A program made the translations under genes and the position numbers. The notes under the pieces were generated by a model. It was not told the DNA's origin. It saw nothing but the letters and a program-made list of their open reading frames with translations, and did not search any database. From contig CM061228.1 in the NCBI GenBank assembly GCA_030844895.1, forward strand, positions 59,346,033-59,410,032: a DNA stretch of 64,000 nt, written 5' to 3'. This DNA is from Ambrosia x helenae (taxonomy: Eukaryota; Streptophyta; Magnoliopsida; Asterales; Asteraceae). Positions within the stretch are counted from its first letter, which is position 1, and the number at the start of each line of letters is the position of its first letter. Below, piece after piece: positions 23,353 through 35,586 of the stretch.

Positions 23353-26333
23353 ATGGAACCTATTACTAGGGTTCCGGTGCCGGATCCCCCTCCGGCTATT
23401 CCACCTGATATACCTAATGTGTTGATGGGTGATAGTCAGAGTATGAGTGCTAGAGATGACGTTTCTTTTGTTGATGTTGCTGATAAGCAGTGTGTTAAGC
23501 AGGTGGTCTTGAATCGGGTTCGCCCAGGTAAAACTGATACTTTGGTTATTAGTGCTGATGTTACTTGTTTGTTGAAAACTCTATTTGGGGACAATTGGAA
23601 GGATCGTATGCTTAATGAGTCACTAGATCTGTTGAAATTAGCGGGGATGGGTAAATTGGATTCAGTTAATCGTAAGGTTGAGTTGGAGGTTGCTGGGAGG
23701 GATTTGCCGTTTCATAAGAAGTTGGATGGTAGGTATGGGCTTATTTTGGAAGTGATTGCTAGTTTTATGAGTTCTAGAGGCTATGGAGGTTCTGTTGATA
23801 GTAGTGATGGTACTTTTGATGTGGAGATGAAGGATGGGGGTAGAGGTGTTAGGTTTCCACAGATTGATTCTTCTCTGAATGTGTTTGATGTTGGATTGGG
23901 TGATAATTTTGTTTGGTTGGATAAGAGGAAGAAGAGATCAGTGAGGAATGAAGGAGTCAGAGTTAAAAGTAGAAAAACTATGTGGGGGGATGGACTGTAT
24001 ATTAAGACTTATTCTAAAGAGAGTTTGATTAATGCTGATGAGGTGTTGCCAGATAATGTTTCTTCTCAAGAGTTGTTATCTGTTGCTGAGAATGTGCACT
24101 CTTATGATGCTCCGGTAAGAGTTGTTTTGGGAAATAAGAATGTTAATGGTAAGAAGAATATGGATAGTGAGTTGAGGCTTAAGTTGTCTGCTGAAACTCA
24201 GGTTTTTGAGTATAAACCGGGCTGGGGAAGGGATTATTGTGGATAAGAATGGGGAAGTGTTACTGGGTGGAAAGAGTGAGCTTCGTCTGAATGAGATTAA
24301 GGCTGTTAAGAAGAAGAAGATGGAGGATTCTGGGGGTAATGAGGGGTCTGGTGAGGCTGAGAAGGGTCAGGTTGGTGTGACTCAGAAGAGATTGCCTTGG
24401 AGGGGTATTTTGAAGACTCCTTCTATGAAAAAGCTTATTCAAAAGAAGTCGGCTGAACTGGGGACAATTAAGTTGAATGAAGATGATATTGCTTCTATTA
24501 CGAATATGAAACCATTAACTAAGTCTATTTTAAACTCTGGTCCTATTAAAGAGAATGTTGTGTTTAATGCTGCTAAGACTGATGACAAGAGTGTTGATAA
24601 GAGGATTGGTGGTTTGTCTTTTGCTGAAATAGCCAGAGATCATAACAATTCTGTTTTAGAAACCAAGATGACTTATTACCCTCCTAAGGTCTTGGATAAT
24701 GGTGAGATTGTTGCTGTGATTAGTCCTGAGAAGCTGGCTGAAGCTAGAACTGCTTATAGTTCTTATCTGTATGGGTACTTTGTGGGGCAGAATCTTGCTC
24801 TAGGCATGGTTAGATATCACTTGCTTAGAATGTGGAGGAGATTTGGGTTGGCTGATATTTCTTCTAATGGAGCTGGAGTGTACTTCTTCAAGTTTAAATC
24901 TGAAGAAGGTATGCTTGATGCTATTGATAAAGGTCCTTGGGTCATTAATAATATTCCATTGTGTGTGAAAAAATGGGGAGTAGGGGCTAATGTTGATAAA
25001 AAAGAACCTGCTGCTATTCCCATCTGGGTTACCATCCCTAACATGCCTATGGAGTTATGGAATAGGGAAAGTATATGTAGTATGCTAAGTTTGGTGGGCA
25101 ATCCTCTTATGCTTGATAAAATTATTGCTCTGAGATGTAATAAAAAGGAGGGGAGGGCTAGATTTGCTAGAGTTCTTGTTGAGGTGAGTGCTGATAAAGC
25201 TTTACCTGAGTTTGTCAAGGCATATTATCCTGCTGATGGGGATAAGCCTGCTTTCATAAAAGATGTGAAGGTGGAATATCAAATAAAAGTAAAAAGGTGT
25301 TCTGGTTGTAAGGTGTATGGGCATGATTATGGTATGTGTAAGAATAGGGAACTTTCTGCTGATGAGGTGACTTTGAAAACTCAACAGCTTTTGAAGGAAT
25401 TATATGATGCTGGGAATGCTGATCCAGTATCAGGGGTGGTGAGTGTTGATTATGTTACTGTGGGTAGGAATAATAAGGTTAAACAGGGATTGTTATTGGG
25501 GAGTCTTCTTATGGGGTAGTAATGGTCATCAGCAGGATAAGAGAAATACTGGAGGTCATGGAGGTAGGAATGTGGGGAGAAATGGTTTTGCTGGGCAGAA
25601 CAGAAATGATGGGATGAGAGGGAATGGGGGTAAGCATTTTAATGCTCAGAATGGGAATATTAAAGGGGGTAGACCTTCTGGTGGTATTAGAGATCAGAAG
25701 AGTGGTAATGGGCAAAAGAAAGAATATAGACAAGTTGGGATTAAGAAAGTTGATAACAAAGTTATTGATTTGAAGAATACTTTTGATGTTTTGAGGGATG
25801 AATTAGATGGTGGGATTTCTAAGGGTGATACTAAGGGTAAGATTATTGTTGATGGGGATTATTGTAAGAATGATAATGTGGGCAGTAATGTTAAAGAGAA
25901 TAGGAGTGTGGGATCTAGTTCTGGTAATAAGGGTGGTTTTGAAGCAGAATGTTCTGGTGCAAAGTTGCATGAAGATGATTCTTTGAAGGCTGATCCTAAG
26001 TCTTCTTGTGATAGGAATCCTAAATTAAGTACTAATGTTAATGTGAAATCTGGGTACTTCAAAATGAATGATGATCAGTTTAATGAAGTTGCTAACTATG
26101 TTATTAATAAAGTATGTCCTTCTAATGAGGTTATGAGGAAATGGAATGTGGGGCAAGTGAAGTTATTCTTTGAACAATGGGATAAACTGTTGTTTGAGAA
26201 ACTTATGGATGATTCAGAGGTCTTGTCTGAAGAGAATGAGAATGTTGTTTTTATGAAGTGTGATGGGATTGATGGTTCTGGATGTGAGAGTTCTTCTAGA
26301 TTGAAGGATTCTTCTGACATGAATTGTGTTTAA
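23353..26333 (+). pseudogene. LINE ORF1 (DUF4283 / CCHC RNA-binding protein)
   Basis: ORF1 products of plant L1 elements bind the element RNA and chaperone retroposition. Starts at MEPITRVPVPDPPP. The DUF4283-like block is at about 24760-25240 (YFVGQNLALGMVRYHLLRMW, KGPWVINN, PIWVTIPNMPMELW). The zinc knuckle is CSGCKVYGHDYGMC (about 25300-25342). A Gly/Asn-rich stretch (GRNGFAGQNRNDGMRGNGG) and an acidic C-terminus follow. The frame shifts near 24210-24246 and again near 25450-25520. The final frame ends at 26333, overlapping ORF2 by a few bases. Confidence 0.85.
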
Positions 26334-29300
26334 TGATGAATAGTATGATGACTTGGAATGTTAGGGGTTTGTCTAAGACCTCTAAACATAAGCAAGTTAG
26401 AAAGTTGATTTTGGAAAATAACATTAGTATTTGTTGTCTTATTGAGACTAGAGTGAATGCTATTAATCTATCTAAGGTAAGTGAGAGTATTATGGAGAAG
26501 TGGCAATGGATTTCTAATGCTGAAGTTTGTCATGAATGGACTAGAATCTTGGTGGGTTGGGATAGTAGAGTTGTTGATGTTATATTGTTAAGTATGTCTT
26601 ATCAGGTGATTCACTGCTTGATTTGTCCTCTTAATAATAGTCAAAGGTTTTTTGTTTCTTTTGTTTATGGTTTTACCAAGATACCAAGTAGAAGGGTTTT
26701 ATGGGATAATTTAAGAAGTCATGCTAAGCTGTTACAGGATAACCCTTGGGCTTTAGCTGGAGACTTTAATGCAATTTTGGATCCTTCTTAAAAGAATATT
26801 GGAGATGGTGGTACTAACTATGGGATGGTGGAATTCAAGGAATGTGTGGATGAGTTATCTGTGATGGACATTCCTTGGACTGGTTTTAATTTCACTTGGA
26901 ATCAAAAGCCTGGTTAAGTTGAAGGTATACTTGAGAAATTGGATAGAGTGTTGGGAAATGTGGCTTTTTTGAAAAGTTTCCCGGCTGCTGTGGTCAAGTT
27001 TTTGCCATTTTTATCTTCTGATCATTCTCCTTCTATTCTGTCATGGCCTGTGACTTTGAAGAATAGAAAGAAAACTTTCAGATTTTGGAATTATATGGTT
27101 GAGAAAAAGGAATTTCTTCCTTTGGTTAAGGACTATTGGGCTATGGAGGTTCAGGGGCATACTATGTTTGGTATTGTATCTAAATTAAAGGCTTTGAAGA
27201 AACCTTTGAGACAGTTGCACTATGGTAGTGGTAATCTTCATAGTAAAGTGGAGAAGTTAGAAGTGGAATTGAAGAGAATTCAAGCTGATATTGTTGATGA
27301 TTTCAGTAATAATGTGCTGAGAGAAGTGGAGGCTGTGTATTTGAAGTTATATAATGAAGCTATTTGTGATGAAGAGTCTTTCCTGAAACAGAAATCTAAT
27401 GTCCATTGGCTCAAGGTTGGAGATAGAAATTCTAAATATTTCTTTCACTCGGTCAAACAGAGGCAGGCTTATAACAAGATTATTCAGATTGAGGATGTTG
27501 AGGGTGCTTCTTATCATGATAGCGATATTGGGAATGCGTTTGTGAAGTTCTATTCTGATTTATTGGGTAAAAAGGGTGGGGTGGATGCTATAAGGGACCC
27601 TGAATCTTTGTTTACCAAGAAGCTTCCTGAGGGAGTGGCTGAGTTTATGGTTAGGAAACTGACTAAGGAAGAGGTGAGATTGGCCATGTTTCAGATTGAT
27701 GATAATAAGGCCCCGGGACCTGATGGGTACACTGCTAAGTTTTTCAAGAGTTCATGGGATATCATTGGTGATGATGTTTGCAAGGCTGTTCAAGACATTT
27801 TTGAGAATGGCAAATTGTTAAGAGAAGTGAATGCTACTGTTATTTCGGTTATTCCTAAGGTGAAAAATCCTAAGGTGGTTAGTGAATTTAGACCCATTGC
27901 TTGTTGTAATGTGGTCTATAAGTGTATTAGCAAGATGCTGTGTAATAGGCTAAAAGAATATCTGGGACTGCTTGTAAGCAATTCTCAGAGTGCTATTATT
28001 CCTGGCAGAATGATAAGTGATAATATCCTTCTTGCCCAGGTTTTAATTAGAGGTTATCAGTGGGTGAGGGGAATACCTAGAGTGGCTGTTAAAATTGACC
28101 TTAAGAAGGCTTATGATTCTGTTGATCATGATTTTGTGCAGCAGTGTCTTATTCAGTATGGTTTTCATGAGAGATTTATTCAGTGGATTATGGTTTGTTT
28201 AACCTCTGTTTCTTATTCTATTAATGTTAATGGGGAGTTATATGGCTTTTTTAGAGGAGAGAAGGGGTTGAGGCAGGGGGATCCAATTTCTCCATATTTA
28301 TTCACCCTTGTTATGGAGGTCCTTAAATCTGATGATTATAAGGCAGATTAATAATGAGGACTTTAAATATCATTGGAAATGTGATGCTGTAAAGGTCACT
28401 AATCTTTGCTTTGCTGATGATCTATTTCTGTTTGGAGCTGCTGATGAATACTCCATGAATGTTTTGAAGATGGCTTTGGATGAGTTTAGTTTGTGTTCAG
28501 GTTTGTTTCCTAACCAAGCTTAGAGTGAAATTTTCTTTGGTAATGTGGATGATGATGTGCAGGAAAGATTATTGGGCATTATGCCTTTTACTATTGGGGA
28601 GTTTCCTGTTAAATATTTGGGAATCCCTCTTAGTTCTAAAAGGTTGTATTTAAAAGATTGTGGTGTCTTGATTGAGAAGGTTAAAAGTAGAACTAGTGAT
28701 TGGAGTAATAAATTTCTATCTTATGCTGGTAGATTACAGTTGGTTCATTCCATTTTATCTTCTCTTACAGTTTATTGGGCCTCTATGTTTATTTTACCTA
28801 ATGGAATTCATGATGATATTGAAAGGCTTATTAGAAGTTTTTTTATGGAGTAATAGTGATTATAAGCCGGGGGCTGCTAAGGTGTGCTGGGATGATGTAT
28901 GTTTGGCTAAAAATCAGGGTGGTTTGGCTATTTCTTCTCTTAAAGATAGGAATATTGCCCTGATGTCCAAACATATTTGGAGTATTTTGAATAATGGAGA
29001 TTCTATTTGGGTCAATTGGGTGAAGAATTATAGACTACATGGGAAAAACTTTTGGTCTATTGGGGAAACCAACTCTGATACTTGTATTGGAAGCAGATTT
29101 TGGAGTGTAGGAAGTTTGTGAAAGAGAATTATTGTGCTATAATTGGTAATGGTAGATCTATTAGTGCATGGTATGATTCATGGCATGAAAAGGGACCCTT
29201 GGTTAATTTAATTGATAGAAGGGATATAAGGGATTCTAGATTGGGCTGGAATAGTAAGGTTGCTGATCTGGTTCTTAATGGTAGATGGAATGTTCCTGTT

Positions 29301-29971
29301 GAATGGGAGGTTAAATATCCTTGGCTGATGGATATTGGGATTCCTGTTATTGATAGCACCAGCAAAGATTATTATATGTGGAAGGATGTGAATGATAAAG
29401 TGGTTCCTTTTTCTTCAAAAGTAGTGTATGAGAAGATTTGTAGGAAGGGGCCAATTGTTAAATGGGTGATTTTGTGTGGTTCAGCCAAAGTATACCTAGG
29501 CATGCTTTTATAGTTTGGCTTGCTTTCAAATATAGGCTGCCAACACATGATAGAATGCTTATGTGGAGTATACGAGATGATTTGAAATGTGTTTTCTGTA
29601 ACAAAAGCCCTGATAGCCATAGTCATTTGTTCTTTGAATGTGAATTTTTTGGTGTGGTGTGGAGAAATGTAAAATATTTGGCTAAATTGGATCAGGCTCC
29701 TGATTCGTGGGATACCTTGGTTAAGTACATAGAGGATAAGAAGTTTGGTAAATCTGTTTGGGGAATTATTCAGAGATTGGTTGTGGCAGCTTCTGTTTAT
29801 TTTGTGTGGAGGGAAAGAAATAACAGAATTTTTGGTAAAGGGAGATGTTCTGCTGTGATGGTGAGTAGTCAGATCAAGGAGACTGTTAGACTTAGACTAA
29901 TGAGTCTGTCTTTTAAGAAGTCTGTGCAGGTTGCTGTGGCTACTGCTGCCTGGGATTTTTTGGTGCTTTGA
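26324..29971 (+). pseudogene. LINE ORF2 (endonuclease, reverse transcriptase, zf-RVT)
   Basis: The enzyme that nicks target DNA and reverse transcribes the element RNA in place. An exonuclease-endonuclease-phosphatase fold opens it (MTWNVRGL, CLIETRV, AGDFNAI, LSSDHSP). RT follows: KAPGPDGYTAKFFK, FRPIACCNVVYKCISK, IDLKKAYDSVDH, GLRQGDPISPYLF and the catalytic FADDLFLF. The zf-RVT module is at 29480-29660 (PRHAFIVWLAFKYRLPT, CVFCNKSPDSHSHLFFEC). Stops at about 26791, 26917 and 28523, and frameshifts near 28310-28350, 28700-28860, 29090 and 29470, break it. Confidence 0.9.
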
Positions 29972-30505
29972 TGCTGTTTTAATGATAGAGTGGATCTTAT
30001 GGTTCAAGGTGTGGATGGGTCAGAATGATGTGGTGTGCTTTCCTTTTGACCCGGGGACAGAGGTGCTGAAACTGGAGATATGTGCAGTTAAGGATGTGCT
30101 TTCTGGATTTTTCAATAAGGGTGGAGCTGTTGCTGTGCATGATGCTGGAGTGGAGCTGAGGTATTCAAGATGTGAGGTCTGGAAGATTGAAGATTCTAGT
30201 ATGTGTGGTTTGTTTTGGTTTAGTATTAGTTTGTATGTGTACTTGGTCTTTTTGAGTGTTTTTATTGTATTAAGGATTTTGACCATAGCCGGGTGTGGTT
30301 TTGGTCTAGTAGTTTTGTTTTGATTTGTTTTGGTTGTATAGTTGAGCTGTGGTCGGGACGTTTGGATAGTCCTGTTTGTTAGACCATAGCTTTGAAATTG
30401 GGTTTTGTCCTTGGGGTATGTCCCGGGATGCCGATTTCTTAGGTGTAAATATTTTTTTGTTATTAATAAAATTTACCGGGGTACCGTCCCCTTTTACCAA
30501 AAAAA

Positions 30506-30520
30506 AAATGAAAATGTTTA
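30506..30520 (+). repeat. LINE target-site duplication, right
   Basis: AAATGAAAATGTTTA, identical to 23153-23167. It merges with the A-tail, so the left edge of the duplication is ambiguous by about three bases. Confidence 0.85.
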
Positions 30521-31034
30521 ACATTCACGCCTTCACCAAATGATTCATCTTTCTAAGGTGAATGTGTCCCATCCTCCTATGCCACATGATTGATTCTTTT
30601 TCAGTAGCCTTGGAGAGGAAACACGTGACTTGGCCTTGTGTAGTCATTGCTTTTGACATATCGAGAATGTACAAATTGTTCACTCTCGGTGCTTTTAGCA
30701 TAACCCACTCTTTTGGTAGAACGAATCCTGGCTTGAGTATATAGCAAGATTTGTCATCAAAGAATACCAAAAACTGCTTATCACATATCTGATTGACACT
30801 GAGCAGATTATAATCAATTTGCTTCACGTATGAAATCTTCTCAAAACTCACTATCCCATTACTTACACTACCCTCCATAGTAATGTATCCACCTTTATTC
30901 CCAGCAAACGCTACGTATCCGCCATTGATATTTCTGATGTCAAACAGTAGCGATAAATCCCCTGTCATGTGACTAGAAGCTCCACTGTCAACAATCCAAA
31001 GACTGCTCACAGGGCCAACTGAAGCTCCCTGCAC
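30521..31034 (-). pseudogene. pol: Copia pol, element A: protease and GAG-pre-integrase
   Basis: N-terminal part of pol cut off by the LINE. The aspartic protease active site is in LWIVDSGASSHMTG. The pre-integrase region follows (KISYVKQIDYNLLSVNQICD, CFLSKATEKES) with the HHCC-type zinc site beginning at MWHRRMGHIHLRKMNHL. Its partner cysteines (CVSCKKGK) lie on the other side of the LINE at about 23120-23150. The frame reads into gag-side DNA across a short AT-rich stretch at 31035-31094. Confidence 0.88.
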
Positions 31035-31094
31035 ATAACAAGTAAAAAGATTAGATTTTTCTGATTAATTAAATATTTTTCAGTTTCAGATTTC

Positions 31095-32470
31095 TCAGTC
31101 ACTTGTGAAGATGAAGTACCTTGAGAACCCTTTGGTGACCAATACTGTTCCGAACGTTTTCAAGATCCGGATTTGAGATTTTGGGGTCTCAACTGGTTTC
31201 TTTACTTCGTCCTTAAAGGAAACTTTCTTGGTTACCTTCTCTGATTTAACAGAAATAGGTCCAAATGTTGGTTTGACTGCAGGTTTTACAGGTACCTTTT
31301 GCTTGTCAACAGTTGTGTTCACCACAGGTTTCTTAAGAGGTTTCTCCATGGCTATCCGGTTACGACGGTCATATGTCATCTGACAATTTTCCCTCTTTTG
31401 AATATATCTGCTTTGGTTATAAAACGGTGCGGGTTGAGGAACAAATCGTCTTTGTGGATAACAATGATTATCGAGTGGACTCTGGTATGCCTGCTTCACT
31501 TCAACCTCGTGCCTTTTGTGCCTAACATACGGGCAGTGAGCAAGTAAATGCCCTCTCTCCCCGCACTTAAAACACGCACGGTATTCTTCAAAATTATTCT
31601 TGGCGTTCGACTTAGCATATGTAGTGATAGGATATTGATCATCCACACACTTCCTTCTAAGACTCTCAGGAGCTGGGTCCTTGGAGTTAGTCGGCTCAAG
31701 AAAACTATTAGCCTTCTCCTTCGTCTTGATAAACTCTGTGACATGAACCTTTGGTTCTTTTGGAACATCCAAATAAATTTTCTTTAATACCTCTGGAGGT
31801 ACATCATTTGTTCGCTCATGCTTTGGGAACCAATTGGTACTCTCCTACCAATGTTTCTCAATCTTGGAGTAGTTGGCAAATTTGATTGGATATTCCTCTT
31901 CAGAAATTATCTTATCGGATCTTATCATCCGATAGAAAACTTTGACGGGTTTGTCACATTGATCGTTTTTCTCAACGTGCTTAACTGATTGATTCGCTCG
32001 ATGAGCGTTTGCCATGGGATGCACAATCTGAGATGGTGACACTGGTTCATTTGTAATAATGTGATTTTCAGCAGGAATATCACACACCTTCTCAGATTTG
32101 TCATCCTCAGAGTCAGAATCAACAGTTACAGCAATCACACCTTCATTATTTAGTCCCAAAATAGTCCGAACATCAGAATTAGGGTCTCCCACACTAGAGG
32201 TGTTAGACTCATCATCCGATGTCGAGTCAGACTTACCTGAGCTCTCCGGTGTTATTGAATGCAGTGTATGATTTTCAAATAACACAGGAGATGGGACTTC
32301 TTTGTAATTTGCACTACTAGACTGTGAAGGCTCCTCAATGATATGATCAACAACATATGCAATATGTTTATAGCTTTCAAGCTTCTTGTTGACTTTCTCA
32401 GCAAAGCACTTGATGGTAGCCATTTCAAGTTTTGTATTTTCCAATTCATTGATATAGTTGTTAATGGTTG
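31095..32470 (-). pseudogene. gag: Copia gag C-terminal part, element A (truncated)
   Basis: Gag forms the virus-like particle and binds element RNA. Present: a helical stretch (LESYKHIAYVVDHIIEEP), an acidic Ser-rich region, a basic stretch, and the CCHC knuckle CFKCGERGHLLAHC (about 31575-31535) followed by a Lys/Pro-rich tail. It parallels element 1 gag at 49418-50471. The N-terminal half, 5' leader and 5' LTR are missing: at about 32.5 kb the sequence changes abruptly into the 3' ORF of element 1. A stop after SKIEKHW (about 31845) breaks the frame. Confidence 0.8.
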
Positions 32471-32499
32471 TACCATTCTGAAATCAGTCTTCACATTCT

Positions 32500-33990
32500 C
32501 CTCTGATTTCTTCTTTTGAGTAGCTGGTCTTCTTTGAACACCAGAAGTTCTAACTACTGAAGTTGATACTTCAGCAGTTTCAAACTTCTCTGAAGTTGAT
32601 ACTTCTGCCTGATCTTATCATCTCTTTCTTTCACTTTATCAGGAACAGGAGTAGGATTAGACTTTAGCTTTTCTTCAGCCTCATGAATCATCTCCTCAGA
32701 AATATTAGGAATCCTAGTGCCCGAATGATCAACCACGTATTCCGGAGTTGGCACACTGGTTCCTTCTTCCAAATTAACCTCGTTGTTCTCTGGATGCATC
32801 TCTGGAGGAGGACTTTGGCTTGCACCGGAAGATTCTCCGTGTGCGTGTCCATACACCTCTTTCATATCATCAGATGTCATCTCAGGAGGTATCTCACCTT
32901 CTTCTAAGTCATACTCTAGAATAGCCGGAGGAGGGAGTAGGTTGCCTTCGTCATCATAAGCAAAGTAACAGTTTAAAGGCTCAACATACTCTACTAGAAC
33001 TACGACTTTCTTCATAGCGTCCCGTAGTTGCTGAATCTTGTCTTTCACGAGACCTGGCTCCCCCTGAGCAGAAGAACCTGCTGCGGGATCCTTGCCTTGT
33101 CTGTCATGATGTTTCTTGGTACGTCTAGACCCAGATCCAGCTGATGATCCGCCACCACCTGTGGCTCCAGGATCACCACCATCACCACCTTTACCAGTAT
33201 CATCATCATCCGATTCATCCTCACCATCGTCCTCGTCATCATCTTCTTCATCGTTACTTTCTTCATCATCATCATCATCACCAGCACTAGCACTAGCCCC
33301 AGCTTCTGAACTTGCACCACCAGTGAGTCTAGGTTGAGTTCCAGCTAACTCGTTTACCCTAGTCCTCAGTTCCGTGTTCTCCTTCTCGTATCTGGTTATT
33401 CTGCGTTCATTGTTTACATTAGCAAGTTGAAGCTCGCTGTTCTTGGCTTCGACACTTGTAAGTCTCTCCAAAGTTCTTTGGTTTGACTGTATCAGCTGCT
33501 GGTGAGATTCCATGAGTTGCCTATTCGAATCAATGATCTGCTGATTTGACAGTGTAAGCGCGTCGACTGTCGCTTGCAGCTCTTTGTTGGATTGAATTGA
33601 TTCACCGATCTGCTCTAGCATCGCCGTTTCATTCTCTTCAATAGTTGCATTTTTGGTTCTTAACTCAGCTATCTCACGCGTTTGTGCAGCAACTGTAGCA
33701 GTTAATTCACTGATTTTTCGCTGAAGTTGTTTATTCGATGCAGATGCTGAGGAAGAGGAGGTCTGATCGGTTGACTTAGAAGTCGTAGGTCGAACTTCTT
33801 GTCGCATCTTCTTTATCCGGTCACCAATTGGATTAGAAACAATCTGAGAGCTTGTCGCTGCTTCGGTAACTGAGATTTGCTCAGTGAAGATTACCGAAGT
33901 AGGCATTGACATGGTAAATCTTGCAGGCATAGCTGCACTAACTAATGTGGGAACTGATGTGGTTGTTGCTGCTGTTGTTGCTGTTGCTGT
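32500..33990 (-). pseudogene. 3' ORF of copia element 1, C-terminal half
   Basis: Reads from a CAA/CAG-rich start (33990) through a long Gln/Asn/Leu coiled coil (about 33760-33360; SNQQIIDSNRQLMESHQQL), a run of about 30 Asp/Glu residues (33275-33185), a Gly/Ser/basic stretch, then LEYDLEEGEIPPEM and ISEEMIHEAEEKL. These correspond to PDLEDGEV and SDEMLSQAEKL in the element A ORF. The matching N-terminal half lies on the plus strand at 42092-43545, so the gene is split by a rearrangement. The longest open part is 32554-33930. Confidence 0.75.
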
Positions 33991-33992
33991 TG

Positions 33993-34640
33993 ATAAAGGG
34001 GGTTATATTACAAAAGAAGGCAGTATGAGTAACGGAATAGTAAGCTTTGAGAAGATAAGCTTTGTAAAACAAATAGACTACAACTTGCTGAGCGTCTTAC
34101 AGATATGTGATAAAAAGTTCACTGTGTTCTTTGATGACAATGCTTGTTTCATTCTGAAACCTGGATTCAAGATACCAAAAGAGTGGGTTATGATCTCAGC
34201 TCCTAGGGTCAACAACTTATACGTCCTCGATATGAGCCGAGCCATGACAACAGAAGGTCAAGTCACTTGTTTCCTATCGAAAGCAACAGAAAAGGAGTCG
34301 ATCATGTGGCACAGATGTATGGGGCACATCCACCTGAGAAAAATGAACCACCTGGTTCAGAATCAACTGGTGGAAGGTGTTTCTGTTAAAAAATTTCATC
34401 TAAACGACGTCTGTGTCTCATGCAAGAAAGGGAAGCAGAAAAAGAAGTGTCACAAACCTAAGAAGACAAACTCAGTTAGTCTACCTCTCGAACGTCTGCA
34501 CATGGACCTGTTTGGCCCAGTCAATCGGAAGAGCAAGAATGGTGACTTATACTGTTTGGTAGTTACGGATGACTATTCAAGGTTTTCTTGGGTCGTGTGT
34601 ATGAAGCACAAGAGTGAAACTTTTGAATACTTAAAGAATC
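33993..34640 (+). repeat. Inverted duplication, left arm (copia pol)
   Basis: About 645 bp, from ATAAAGGGGG to the KSETF codons, nearly identical to the minus strand of 43559-44204. Together the arms flank the segment 34.6-43.56 kb in inverted orientation. Confidence 0.85.
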
Positions 34641-35586
34641 TGTTCACAAAACTGGAAAATTTATATCAGCTAAAGATCCGTAGGATTAGAAGCGATAATG
34701 AGACAGAATTCAAGAATCATGCTACGGAGTCGTTATGTGCAGAAAAGGGTATTCATCATGAATTTACAGAACCGTACACTCCTCAGCAAAATGGGGTTGC
34801 AAAAAGAAAGAATCGAACTCTTATTGAGGCAGCCAGAACAATGCTCGCAGACTTGAACTTGCCTGTGATCTTTTGGAACGAGGCAATTCACTACGCGTGT
34901 TATCCTCTAAATAGGGTTCTAACGGTAAAGAAGCTTGGCAAGACTTCGTACGAGCTTCTGAACCGGAGGAAACCGAACTTAGAGTTTCTGGAACCTTTCA
35001 GAGCTCCATGCACCATGATACATCCCGATGGGAAGTTTGGTGCAAAGGCAGAAGAAGGTTTCTTTGTTGGTTACAACACTCCCAATAAAAGAGTGTACAA
35101 CAAAAGAACCAATTGCGTTGAAGAGTGGCTTAATGTCAATGTTCAACGCTATTCTGCCAATGCACCTGGTGTTGGACCTGATTGGTTGTTCGACTATAAG
35201 AGTTTATTTGATTCTTTCAACGTGGATAATTTGGTAGATGATGTTGTTGCGCAAATGTATTACGAGTGTGAAAACACAGCTAGCTCACCGCTAATGCGTC
35301 CGATCGTCGTCAATGCACCTGCGCCAGAAATATCTAATGCCTCTGCATCCACGGGTCCCCCTGGTAAAACCGCAGCAGCAGAAGTTGAGGAAGTCTTTTA
35401 GGAAGCGTCAGCAGAGGTTCTAGAATCTTCATCTTCAGACGATGATTTTGCAGAGTCTCATGAAGCACTTACTGAAGAACAAGCTGGAAATGGTGAATCT
35501 ACCACTACAGCTCCAGTTATTCCGACAGGAAACAATCAAGCTGGTCCTTCTTCTTCAGTAGCTCCAGGGATAGGTCTTAGGATCGA
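33993..35586 (+). pseudogene. pol: Copia pol, element 1: pre-integrase and integrase (inverted part)
   Basis: Opens mid-domain (GGYITKEGSMSNG) directly after CAA/CAG-type repeat DNA, with no protease. Pre-integrase zinc site: MWHRCMGHIHLRKMNHL plus CVSCKKGKQKKK. Integrase core: TDDYSRFSWV, RSDNETEFKN (the usual DNGTEF is altered) and PQQNGVAKRKN (the usual E-R is K-R). The second change removes the catalytic glutamate. The frame stops at 35399-35401 and the linker continues to the solo LTR at 35587. It lies on the opposite strand from the rest of element 1 gag. Confidence 0.85.

Larger units (their letters stand above)
23168..30505 (+). mobile_element. L1-type LINE inserted in copia pol
   Basis: A 7.3-kb non-LTR retrotransposon, opposite to the host copia element. 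Order: 5' UTR (23168-23352), ORF1 with DUF4283 and a CCHC knuckle, ORF2 with endonuclease, RT and zf-RVT, a 3' UTR of about 0.5 kb and an A-tail. A 15-bp target-site duplication flanks it. The element is close to full length, since it retains a 5' UTR, but both ORFs carry frameshifts or stops, so it is inactive by itself. No RNase H domain is visible after RT. Confidence 0.93.

Noticed and set aside
31035..31094. Possible intron between gag and protease of element A
   Set aside because: An acceptor-like TGTGCAG is present, but the reading frame passes through it as Y-V-Q-G, matching the family; a short AT-rich linker explains it.
33116..33337. Ser/Pro-rich plus-strand frame
   Set aside because: Antisense shadow of the acidic run of the 3' ORF.
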